Source: Clostridia bacterium
Lineage (GTDB): Bacteria; Bacillota_E; SLMV01; PUMD01
Length of the DNA: 5,808 nucleotides
Direction of reading: 5' to 3'
Assembly: GCA_003563755.1 (NCBI GenBank)
Contig: PWUB01000299.1
Coordinates: forward strand, 1 to 5,808
Of the stretch, positions 1 through 4,597 are shown in pieces. Each line of letters opens with the position of its first letter. Positions within the stretch are counted from its first letter, which is position 1. The notes beneath the pieces are model-generated. The model was not told where the DNA came from. It was given only the letters and a program-made list of their open reading frames with translations, and made no database searches. The translations under genes and the position numbers were made by a program.

Positions 1-632
1 CGAAGAACGCTGTGCTGCGTAAGGATAGGCACTCCGAACCGTCTCAGCTTCGAGGCATGGACGGTATATCCACCGATCCGTGGTGCCGCCTCCACCACCG
101 CTGCCACGTCAGTGCCGGCCTGCAGCAGCTGGTACGACACTATCAGGCCTATGTTGCCGGCGCCCACCATCAACACGCGTTCGCCGGGCCTGACACCGTG
201 GACGTTCATCAAAGTCTGCACCGCCCCAGCCCCGTACACGCCAGGCAGGTCGCACCCGGCAAAGGCCAGGGATCTCTCCGAGGCACCGGTGGCAATCACG
301 AGGCACCCCGGGCGGACCTTGTGCCATCCTCCGTTGAGCTGGTAAGCGATGGCTCCGTCGGGGTAGTAACCTATCACATCACTGCCGGCCAGGAGGGTGA
401 CTTTCGGCAGATCACGGAGTTCACCCACCAGGATATCGGCGATGTCGATGCCCCGCACCCCGGCGTGCTGAGCCATGGAACCGAAGAAACGGTGGGTCTG
501 CTTCACCAGCTGTCCGCCCAGCTGCTCATTGCGGTCGAGCACCAGGACCTCGGCCCCGTGAAATGCCGCCTCCCGCGCAGCAGTGAGACCGGCCGGACCG
601 CCCCCGACCACGACCGCTTCACACTCGCGCAC
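1..632 (-). CDS. FAD/NAD(P)-dependent oxidoreductase, HcnB/OoxA-like large subunit (partial, C-terminus off the left edge)
   Basis: Seen: 210 codons are present and the frame runs off the left edge. A FAD-binding Rossmann motif GGGPAGL lies at residues 10-16, ATGASER at about 114-120, and a second dinucleotide motif VGAGNIG at 156-162. This two-Rossmann layout is that of pyridine nucleotide-disulphide oxidoreductases, and I see no redox-active CxxxxC pair in the visible part. The GTG start at 632-630 is forced by an in-frame TGA immediately upstream, and AGGTGA lies 5 nt before it. The gene overlaps the end of the [2Fe-2S] gene by 14 bp, so the two are probably translationally coupled. Known: family members are roughly 400-470 residues, so about half is missing. 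They pair with a small [2Fe-2S] subunit in hydrogen cyanide synthase, opine/octopine oxidase and related amino-acid dehydrogenases. Inferred: a subunit of an amine or amino-acid dehydrogenase. The substrate cannot be read from the sequence. Confidence 0.88.
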   Translation of the reverse strand, partial: MRECEAVVVGGGPAGLTAAREAAFHGAEVLVLDRNEQLGGQLVKQTHRFFGSMAQHAGVRGIDIADILVGELRDLPKVTLLAGSDVIGYYPDGAIAYQLNGGWHKVRPGCLVIATGASERSLAFAGCDLPGVYGAGAVQTLMNVHGVRPGERVLMVGAGNIGLIVSYQLLQAGTDVAAVVEAAPRIGGYTVHASKLRRFGVPILTQHSVL

Positions 633-942
633 TCACATCACCTTTTCCGCGCTGCCTGGATACCTGCATACCCTCTCTCAGAGGCTGTAGGCAGGTCCTG
701 ACATTGGATTCGCCGTCCACGTCCATCAGGCATGCAGAGCAGTTACCTATTGCACAGAAGAAGCCGCGCGGCCGCTGGAGCCTGGCGCTATAGCGGAGCA
801 CCTTGATTCCTGCAGCATGCAGCGCGGCAGCGACGGGCTCTCCCTCCCGGCCCCAGCACTCCTCGCCCTCAAAGAAGAACCGTACGAGGCGTCCCCTACC
901 GAAATCCAGGACGGGATGCTCACTGATCCTCAAGTCTTGCAC
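619..942 (-). CDS. Small [2Fe-2S] ferredoxin-like subunit (HcnA / sarcosine oxidase alpha N-terminal type, Fer2_4)
   Basis: Seen: 107 residues with four cysteines at 63, 68, 71 and 84 (C-x4-C-x2-C-x12-C, local sequence FFCAIGNCSACLMDVDG), the plant-type [2Fe-2S] ligand pattern. The N-terminal half has the beta-rich lead-in of this fold (RLVRFFFEGEE) followed by EPVAAALHAAGIKVLRYS. GTG start at 942-940, with GGAGGTGA 6 nt upstream. Its length matches stand-alone HcnA/OoxA-type subunits of about 100 residues. Known: these pass electrons between an FAD subunit and an acceptor and are normally encoded next to the HcnB-like flavoprotein, as here (14-bp overlap). The gap to the cyanophycinase-like gene upstream is only 29 bp, so all three genes are probably co-transcribed. 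No signal peptide or membrane segment is visible, so the protein is probably cytoplasmic. Confidence 0.88.
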   Translation of the reverse strand: MQDLRISEHPVLDFGRGRLVRFFFEGEECWGREGEPVAAALHAAGIKVLRYSARLQRPRGFFCAIGNCSACLMDVDGESNVRTCLQPLREGMQVSRQRGKGDVSARV

Positions 943-971
943 CGAACCTCACCTCCGCGCCAGTGATCGCC

Positions 972-1877
972 TCATGTTTCCAGGGCGGCCGCGACCATCT
1001 CCTCCGCATCCTCCCGCGGCAGCGGACGCCGTCTATTGAGATCGTAGCCGTATCCCTCGCTCAAGAAATCCACGTTGATGCCGAAGGAGGCCAGGGAGCC
1101 CCCCTCCCGCATGTTGTCCACTGCCATCCTCGGTGCGCTCACCACCGCCGCCGAGCTGTCCCCGACCACGAACATCACGTCGGCAGCCCAGTCGATGACC
1201 GCGGCCGTTGACTCATCGATACCAAGGCCCAGTATCTGCCGCTGCCGGTATCTCGTAACCAGGTGGGCCAGGCGTCCGAATCGACCCCTGGCGAAGAAGT
1301 GCTGGTCCACGGCCAGACCGGTGTACAGGCCGAGCCCGGTGGTGATGAACACGGGCCTCAGCTCGCAATCTCCGTCCTCATCGCCCTCGCGCTCATCCTC
1401 CGAGTCCACCGATCCACACATCACCGCCTCCCGGCCCGTGCCGCCGGCGGGCATCAACTCTCCCATGACCGCGGCCCCTGCGCTGGTGCCGGCAATGACT
1501 ACCCCCTCGGACATCCGGCGAAGCAGCATCTCCTCGGATGCGCTTCCCTCCAGGGCTGCCTTCAGGCGCAGCTGATTACCTCCCGAGAAGAAGACGATGT
1601 CGGCGGTCTCCAGGGCGCTGGTGTTCCTTGCATCTTCTGCATCCTCGCGGTTCCGGAGAGGCAGCACCGTGACGGGTATATCCTCCCGCTCAAACAGGGG
1701 TGAATAACTATCCCTGGTGCTTGCACTCGCGGCCGGCACAATGACGGCCTCCGGCTTCTGCTTGGCCGTTAGGGACTTGATCACGCCCGTAATAGACAGG
1801 GGAATCCGCCCCCCACCGATGGCCACCAGGTAGGTCCGCCGTCGAATCCACTGCAGGGTGTCAGTCAATTGGCTCAC
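972..1877 (-). CDS. cphB: Cyanophycinase-like serine peptidase (family S51)
   Basis: Seen: 301 residues. FFSGGNQLRL at 96-105 and GTSAGAA at 130-136 are family hallmarks, and Ser132 is the expected nucleophile. DQHF at 191-194 and GIDEST at 219-224 supply the expected His193 and Glu222 of the catalytic triad. The N-terminal glycine-rich AIGGG is at 19-23. Known: cyanophycinase cleaves the storage polymer cyanophycin to beta-Asp-Arg dipeptides; Synechocystis CphB uses Ser132, His174 and Glu201 (from memory). Odd: the Ser-to-His distance is 61 residues against 42 there, mainly because of an acidic stretch at about 157-171 (SVDSEDEREGDEDGD). There is no signal peptide, so it is probably intracellular. 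Start: the GTG at 1877 sits almost on its Shine-Dalgarno, while TTG at 1868 (codon 4) has AGGTGA at 5 nt, like its neighbours, and may be the true start. The gene leads the [2Fe-2S] and FAD genes. An S51 relative with another peptide specificity is possible, and no cyanophycin synthetase is in view. Confidence 0.88.
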   Translation of the reverse strand: MSQLTDTLQWIRRRTYLVAIGGGRIPLSITGVIKSLTAKQKPEAVIVPAASASTRDSYSPLFEREDIPVTVLPLRNREDAEDARNTSALETADIVFFSGGNQLRLKAALEGSASEEMLLRRMSEGVVIAGTSAGAAVMGELMPAGGTGREAVMCGSVDSEDEREGDEDGDCELRPVFITTGLGLYTGLAVDQHFFARGRFGRLAHLVTRYRQRQILGLGIDESTAAVIDWAADVMFVVGDSSAAVVSAPRMAVDNMREGGSLASFGINVDFLSEGYGYDLNRRRPLPREDAEEMVAAALET

Positions 1878-1896
1878 CTCACCTCGCGAAATATCA

Positions 1897-1923
1897 GGGC
1901 CGTCTCACCACCGTGAGTGGCCC
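1897..1923 (-). promoter_or_regulatory. Hairpin in the leader of the cyanophycinase operon
   Basis: The minus-strand RNA can fold as GGGCC, A, CUCAC, loop GGUG, GUGAG, AC, GGCCC: ten G/C-rich pairs with one small internal loop. It ends about 12 nt before the first Shine-Dalgarno (1885-1878). No U-run follows (UGAUAUUUCG), so it is not a standard terminator. It could stabilise the 5' end, be a protein target, or limit ribosome access. The structure is seen; any role is inferred. Confidence 0.4.
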
Positions 1924-2171
1924 ATAAAAAGCTCCACGGCATGAAACCTGACCTATGTTAATTCTCCGTGTGTCTCTGTTTTTCCTCCCGGTTACAGCCC
2001 TCGACGTCCTGCAGGCAGATGCTTGAGGCGGCAAGAAGGGGACGTTTCGGGGTATCAACGAGGGCAAGAGATCGGACAGCATTCAACTCGGTCCGTAGGC
2101 ACCGGTAGTGGTGCTCAAGGCAGATGTGTTGGCTGGAGGAATGTGGTGTGACCGCGGATAAGGAGGGGGTC

Positions 2172-2288
2172 ATGATCAGATGGGTCGATGCCCCTGAGGG
2201 CAGTCGGGATGTTGTGCGCTGCCAGGTGAACCGGGAGAGATCGATCTCTGTCCATCGGATGGGTGCATACACTCCTCTGACACCCTGA
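2172..2288 (+). CDS. Possible 38-residue small protein with a strong ribosome binding site
   Basis: Seen: an ATG at 2172 preceded by AAGGAGG with a 5-nt spacer, the best Shine-Dalgarno in the window, opening 38 codons that begin MIRWVDAPEGSRDVV and end at TGA 2286-2288. It is the only plus-strand candidate, opposite to every confident gene. About 24 of 38 third positions are G or C, unremarkable for this sequence. It has no transmembrane segment, no cysteine pair motif (one Cys) and many charged residues. The same frame is open from 2109, with another ATG at 2124. No plus-strand promoter was recognised upstream. It could be a real small protein, the start of a decayed gene, or a chance Shine-Dalgarno. 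I do not recognise a family. Confidence 0.25.
   Translation: MIRWVDAPEGSRDVVRCQVNRERSISVHRMGAYTPLTP
2236..2249. repeat. Perfect 14-bp palindrome AGAGATCGATCTCT
   Basis: Both strands read AGAGATCGATCTCT. It lies inside the possible small ORF and in the large gap. It has operator-like symmetry, but no promoter elements were recognised beside it, so no function is claimed. Confidence 0.35.
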
Positions 2289-2502
2289 GGCTTTCCGGGG
2301 GTGTCCTCGACTGTGAACACCCGCTGGAGGCCCCGAGGGCTTGCTGAGTGGATGCCAGAAAACCGGAGCCCGGCACAGCTCTTACCCCCGGACGCATCGC
2401 TAGCAGCACAGAGGAGCATGCGACATCCGGACACCCTTCCCAGAGCTCAGGAGAACGATCAGGAGTGAGCGCGAGGCCTGTCCCGTGTGTCCGCAGGCAC
2501 CT

Positions 2503-2525
2503 AAAAACGCCGACAGGCGATCTTT
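2503..2525 (-). terminator. Weak intrinsic-terminator-like hairpin
   Basis: On the minus strand CGCC, loop TGTC, GGCG is followed directly by TTTTT. The 4-bp all-G/C core can extend past one T-T mismatch by pairing the upstream AAAG-A stretch with the T-run. It is the only hairpin plus T-run in the window and lies about 180 nt beyond the stop of the TIGR04086 gene, so it could end the surE-side transcript. The stem is short, so this is tentative. Confidence 0.3.
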
Positions 2526-2618
2526 GCACCGTGCGGTGGGCCCCAGGATTCCCGCCCATACATATCGGAGCTGCAGCCTACCGCCCGGCGCAGCTAGAGG
2601 TACCACGGTTTCATGCCT

Positions 2619-2668
2619 GCACACCCGAGACCCCGGCCTGAATGACTGCCCGGCAGCTCCTGGTGTGC
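2619..2668. repeat. Inverted repeat GCACACC / GGTGTGC enclosing a smaller hairpin
   Basis: The seven-base arms at 2619-2625 and 2662-2668 are perfectly complementary. Between them CTGC-CCG-GCAG (2646-2656) forms an inner stem. There is no T-run on either side. It starts about 35 nt after the stop codon of the TIGR04086 gene on the minus strand, so in RNA it would be a 3'-UTR structure, possibly protecting the mRNA end. The role is inferred. Confidence 0.35.
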
Positions 2669-2702
2669 CCGACTCTCCTGACTGGTTTGGACGCTGAATC
2701 CC

Positions 2703-3104
2703 TCACAGGTTCACTCCTATGATTCCCCCGAGCACTCCCACGAGCGATACGGCGCCGATACGTCCCAGGATCTCCCCCATTATCATCGGTCCAGGAGCGA
2801 CCACGAAGGTCAGGCCGAGTGACCCAGCTGCATAGAGAAAACCGACCAGCCCACCGTGAAGCCACCCCAGGCGTCGGGCCCTGCGCCCGCTGACCGCAGC
2901 ACCCAGGGCCACACACACCATACCGAGGTAGTAGATCGCCCCCGCCACGGTACCTTCCGACATCTGCGTGACATAGATGAGAAGTGACATGATCAAGGAT
3001 ACGATGACCACTGTGACCAGCGTCACCACCAGTCCGACAACGACTGCCCGTCCGCTGAGCGCCCTTGTTCCGTCGGCGGCCGAGGATACGTTGTGGCGCG
3101 CCAC
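2703..3104 (-). CDS. TIGR04086 (YrzE-like) four-helix membrane protein
   Basis: Seen: 133 residues from GTG 3104, with four predicted membrane segments at about 19-44, 53-73, 81-102 and 108-131. The block LGMVCVALGAAVSGRRARR followed by LGWLHGGLVGFLYAAG matches my memory of the family pattern: a glycine-rich helix, a basic loop, then G-W-x-H-G. Start choice: AAAGGGGTG lies 6 nt before GTG 3104. The longer reading from ATG 3137 (144 residues) has no good ribosome binding site and only adds a polar N-terminus. Known: members are small Firmicutes membrane proteins of undetermined function; Bacillus subtilis YrzE is one. It follows surE by about 90 nt, with a dyad in between, and may share the surE transcript or have its own control. 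Beyond membrane location no function can be given. Confidence 0.82.
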   Translation of the reverse strand: MARHNVSSAADGTRALSGRAVVVGLVVTLVTVVIVSLIMSLLIYVTQMSEGTVAGAIYYLGMVCVALGAAVSGRRARRLGWLHGGLVGFLYAAGSLGLTFVVAPGPMIMGEILGRIGAVSLVGVLGGIIGVNL

Positions 3105-3153
3105 CGTTAGCACCCCTTTCCGCGATGCTGACTCCATAAACCCATTGAAGCCC

Positions 3154-3175
3154 TATTCCTACTGTGCAGGGAATA
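3154..3175. promoter_or_regulatory. Spaced dyad TATTCC-N10-GGAATA, possible operator
   Basis: Perfect 6-bp arms at 3154-3159 and 3170-3175, 16 bp centre to centre, with a further CTG/CAG pair inside. It sits between the surE stop (3194) and the start of the TIGR04086 gene (3104). The spacing suits a dimeric regulator, but no clear -35/-10 pair was found around it. It could also be a weak RNA hairpin between the genes. Confidence 0.3.
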
Positions 3176-3193
3176 TGCATGCACGGAGATGGG

Positions 3194-4015
3194 CTAGCTC
3201 TCGGCCGACAGGTCAACATCATTCAGCAGCCTGCGCTGCAGCTGATGGGCCACGGGGGCGATACTTTTCAGGCGTGTCTCACACGTCAGGTCGAAGAACT
3301 CGAGGGGGGTGATGGATACCCAGCTCTGGGCGACGGCAGCCAGGTCGGTGCCGGCACGGGCCACTTCCTCGGCGGGCCGCACCTTCAGCCAGTAACACTC
3401 GCGGCCATTGTCATCCCGCGTAGTCTTGACCAGGTCATCGTAGGGATTGGGCCCCAGCTCGGTCATCTTCACGCCCCGGATTTCACCGGGAGGGACCGGT
3501 GGCACATTGACATTGAGAAGGTAGGGTGAATGCGGGGCATCCCCCAGTAGGTCCACGAGCAGGCGGATGATTCTGCCTGCACAATTGTAGTCACCGCGCC
3601 GTGTCGAACGGCGGGTGATGGACACGGCGAGAGCCGGGATTCCGGCCAGTACCGCCTCGATCGCAGCTGCGACCGTCCCGGAGTAGAGAACGTCTGTCGC
3701 CAGGTTCGGCCCGTTGTTGATGCCGGAGACGACGAGATCCACACCGGTGGGCACGAGGTGGTTTAGTCCCAGCTTGACGCAGTCTGCCGGACTGCCCGAA
3801 ACCCGCCACGCCGGAACACCGAACGCCGTCGGAGGCATCTGGTCAGCATATATGGGTTCGGTGATGGTGATCGCGTGCCCGCGCGCTGACCACTCCCGGT
3901 CAGGAGCAGCAACGTACACGCTCACCCCCGGTATGCCCAGGAGATGCCGCACGCTCTCGGCCAGACCGGGTGCCTCAATGCCGTCGTCATTGGTAGCCAG
4001 GACCGTCAGGGACAC
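3194..4015 (-). CDS. surE: 5'/3'-nucleotidase SurE
   Basis: Seen: 273 residues with the full SurE signature. NDDG at 9-12 gives metal ligands Asp10 and Asp11. Ser43 in EWSARGHAIT is the third expected ligand, and Asn100 in SGINNGPN (97-104) the fourth. GSPADCVKLGL at 74-84 and the following LYSGTVAAA are also typical. The length is usual for the family (about 250-270). Known: SurE is a divalent-metal-dependent phosphatase that removes phosphate from nucleoside 5'- and 3'-monophosphates and can trim short polyphosphate; it is linked to stationary-phase survival. It is cytoplasmic. GTG start at 4015-4013, with GGAGAGGG ending about 7 nt upstream. A sigma-A-like promoter (4058-4086) sits just ahead, so it can be transcribed apart from ispG. 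It is intact, with no missing key residue. Confidence 0.97.
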   Translation of the reverse strand: MSLTVLATNDDGIEAPGLAESVRHLLGIPGVSVYVAAPDREWSARGHAITITEPIYADQMPPTAFGVPAWRVSGSPADCVKLGLNHLVPTGVDLVVSGINNGPNLATDVLYSGTVAAAIEAVLAGIPALAVSITRRSTRRGDYNCAGRIIRLLVDLLGDAPHSPYLLNVNVPPVPPGEIRGVKMTELGPNPYDDLVKTTRDDNGRECYWLKVRPAEEVARAGTDLAAVAQSWVSITPLEFFDLTCETRLKSIAPVAHQLQRRLLNDVDLSAES

Positions 4016-4057
4016 GACTCTACCCTCTCCTCACCGCGCCGTCGGAAGATCCACGTA

Positions 4058-4086
4058 ATTGTACACGCCGGCTGTCCGCAAGACAA
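4058..4086 (-). promoter_or_regulatory. Sigma-A-type promoter for surE
   Basis: On the minus strand, -35 TTGTCT (4086-4081; 4 of 6 to TTGACA), an exact 17-nt spacer, and -10 TACAAT (4063-4058; 5 of 6 to TATAAT). A start site about 7 nt downstream would give a leader of roughly 35 nt before GTG 4015. The short inverted repeat TGTC-TTGCG-GACA overlaps the -35 and could be a weak operator. This is the best housekeeping promoter in the window. Confidence 0.6.
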
Positions 4087-4109
4087 CCCGACGCGGGGTG
4101 ATACCTTTT

Positions 4110-4517
4110 TCAGCTGCTGTGCCTTCCGACCTCGGCCGCCAGGACTCCGGCAACCCCGGATGCAATGGCCAGCACAGCCAGAAGTGGTGTTGCGCTGCTC
4201 CTGAACCCGCCGGATGTGGAACCATCGAGCAGGCTCATCCAGAAGGCGGTGGACATCGGTAGAAGGGCTGCGTAGATCCCGGTAACCACCGACGGTACCC
4301 GGGAAGTGAACAGTTCGCACAGCAGGAGGTTGAGACCGAGGCTGACCACGGCGACCACGGTGAAAAGAGAGACGAGAATCACGAAGTCGCTCAGATCAAC
4401 GCTGCGATGTGCTGCCTCCACAGCGGGGGCCTGAAAGGGTGAAAGGGCCAACAGCAGCACCGTGGCCGCCACCGCTCCTATGAGCGCAGCCTCGGCCTGG
4501 CAGGCGAGTTTTCTCAC
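4110..4517 (-). CDS. Small multi-pass membrane protein of unknown family
   Basis: Seen: 135 residues, strongly hydrophobic. Membrane segments are predicted at about 10-28, 44-68, 76-97 and 108-128. The first could instead be a cleaved signal peptide, since a short basic N-terminus and hydrophobic core are followed by PAVEA-A at 31-36. The loop after the third segment is short and rich in Ser and Gly (DGSTSGGFRSS). There is no charged catalytic motif and no cysteine cluster. GTG start at 4517-4515, with GGAGG 8-9 nt upstream; that site is buried in a 9-bp hairpin (4527-4557), which suggests translational control. It lies 80 nt after ispG and 94 nt before surE, whose own promoter intervenes, so co-transcription with ispG is likely. 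I do not recognise the family and propose no function. Confidence 0.72.
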   Translation of the reverse strand: MRKLACQAEAALIGAVAATVLLLALSPFQAPAVEAAHRSVDLSDFVILVSLFTVVAVVSLGLNLLLCELFTSRVPSVVTGIYAALLPMSTAFWMSLLDGSTSGGFRSSATPLLAVLAIASGVAGVLAAEVGRHSS

Positions 4518-4526
4518 GGCTACTAC

Positions 4527-4557
4527 CTCCTCGCGCTTAGTTTATGCCCGCGAGGAG
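4527..4557 (-). promoter_or_regulatory. Hairpin sequestering the Shine-Dalgarno of the 135-residue membrane protein
   Basis: In minus-strand RNA, CUCCUCGCG (4557-4549) pairs perfectly with CGCGAGGAG (4535-4527) across a 13-nt loop, with one further U-G pair possible at the base. The 3' arm contains AGGAGG (4531-4526), the ribosome binding site for GTG 4517. No U-run follows, which argues against an ispG terminator. An ispG-terminating ribosome at 4598 would stop too far upstream to melt the stem directly. The pairing is seen; RNA-thermometer-like or ligand/protein-gated control is inferred. Confidence 0.55.
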
Positions 4558-4597
4558 AATCTTCTGCCTGCCACTCAGTGCCATCGTCGCTGATCCA

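Larger units (their letters stand above)
1878..2702. other. 825-base intergenic region without a convincing protein gene
   Basis: Lies between the TIGR04086 membrane-protein gene and the cyanophycinase operon. The longer open frames here (minus 1958-2434 and 2176-2559, plus 2348-2641) show no recognisable motif, have erratic composition rich in Ser, Arg, Pro and Cys, and lack a credible ribosome binding site. What can be seen: a leader hairpin (1897-1923), a small GCACC/GGTGC stem (2099-2114), a short plus-strand ORF with a strong Shine-Dalgarno (2172-2288), a 14-bp palindrome (2236-2249), a GGGTGT/ACACCC stem (2299-2322), a weak terminator-like hairpin (2503-2525) and a larger inverted repeat (2619-2668). 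The promoter of the cyanophycinase operon must lie here if that operon is transcribed independently, but I could not find a good -35/-10 pair. No tRNA, tmRNA, RNase P or transposase signature was found. Confidence 0.6.

Noticed and set aside
12..701. 229-codon open frame on the plus strand
   Set aside because: It is antisense to the FAD oxidoreductase and the [2Fe-2S] gene, whose motifs are unmistakable. Its product is rich in His, Pro and Arg with no motif, as expected from the complement of GC-rich coding DNA.
1075..1575. 166-codon plus-strand frame across the cyanophycinase gene
   Set aside because: Antisense shadow. The minus-strand frame has the full S51 catalytic set, while this one is Ser/Pro/Arg-rich with no recognisable domain.
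2143..2157. T-box-like string GTGGTGTGACCGCGG
   Set aside because: It resembles the T-box core (GGTGGNACCGCGG) with mismatches at key positions, including the tRNA-acceptor-pairing bases. No specifier stem, terminator or downstream amino-acid gene is present on that strand.
2179..2264. Direct repeat GATGGGT at 2179-2185 and 2258-2264
   Set aside because: Only seven bases are exact and the flanks diverge, so this is within chance expectation for the region.
1958..2434. 158-codon minus-strand frame in the large gap
   Set aside because: No family motif, no Shine-Dalgarno at its start, and amino-acid content typical of non-coding GC-rich DNA. The region is described as intergenic instead.
2611..3222. 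203-codon minus-strand frame overlapping the TIGR04086 gene
   Set aside because: It covers the same DNA in another frame and gives an Arg/Gly-rich sequence with no membrane segments, whereas the TIGR04086 frame matches a known family.
4527..4557. The hairpin after ispG read as a rho-independent terminator
   Set aside because: The strand running with ispG has no U-run after the stem (GAGGAGGTAGTAG), and the 3' arm is the ribosome binding site of the next gene.
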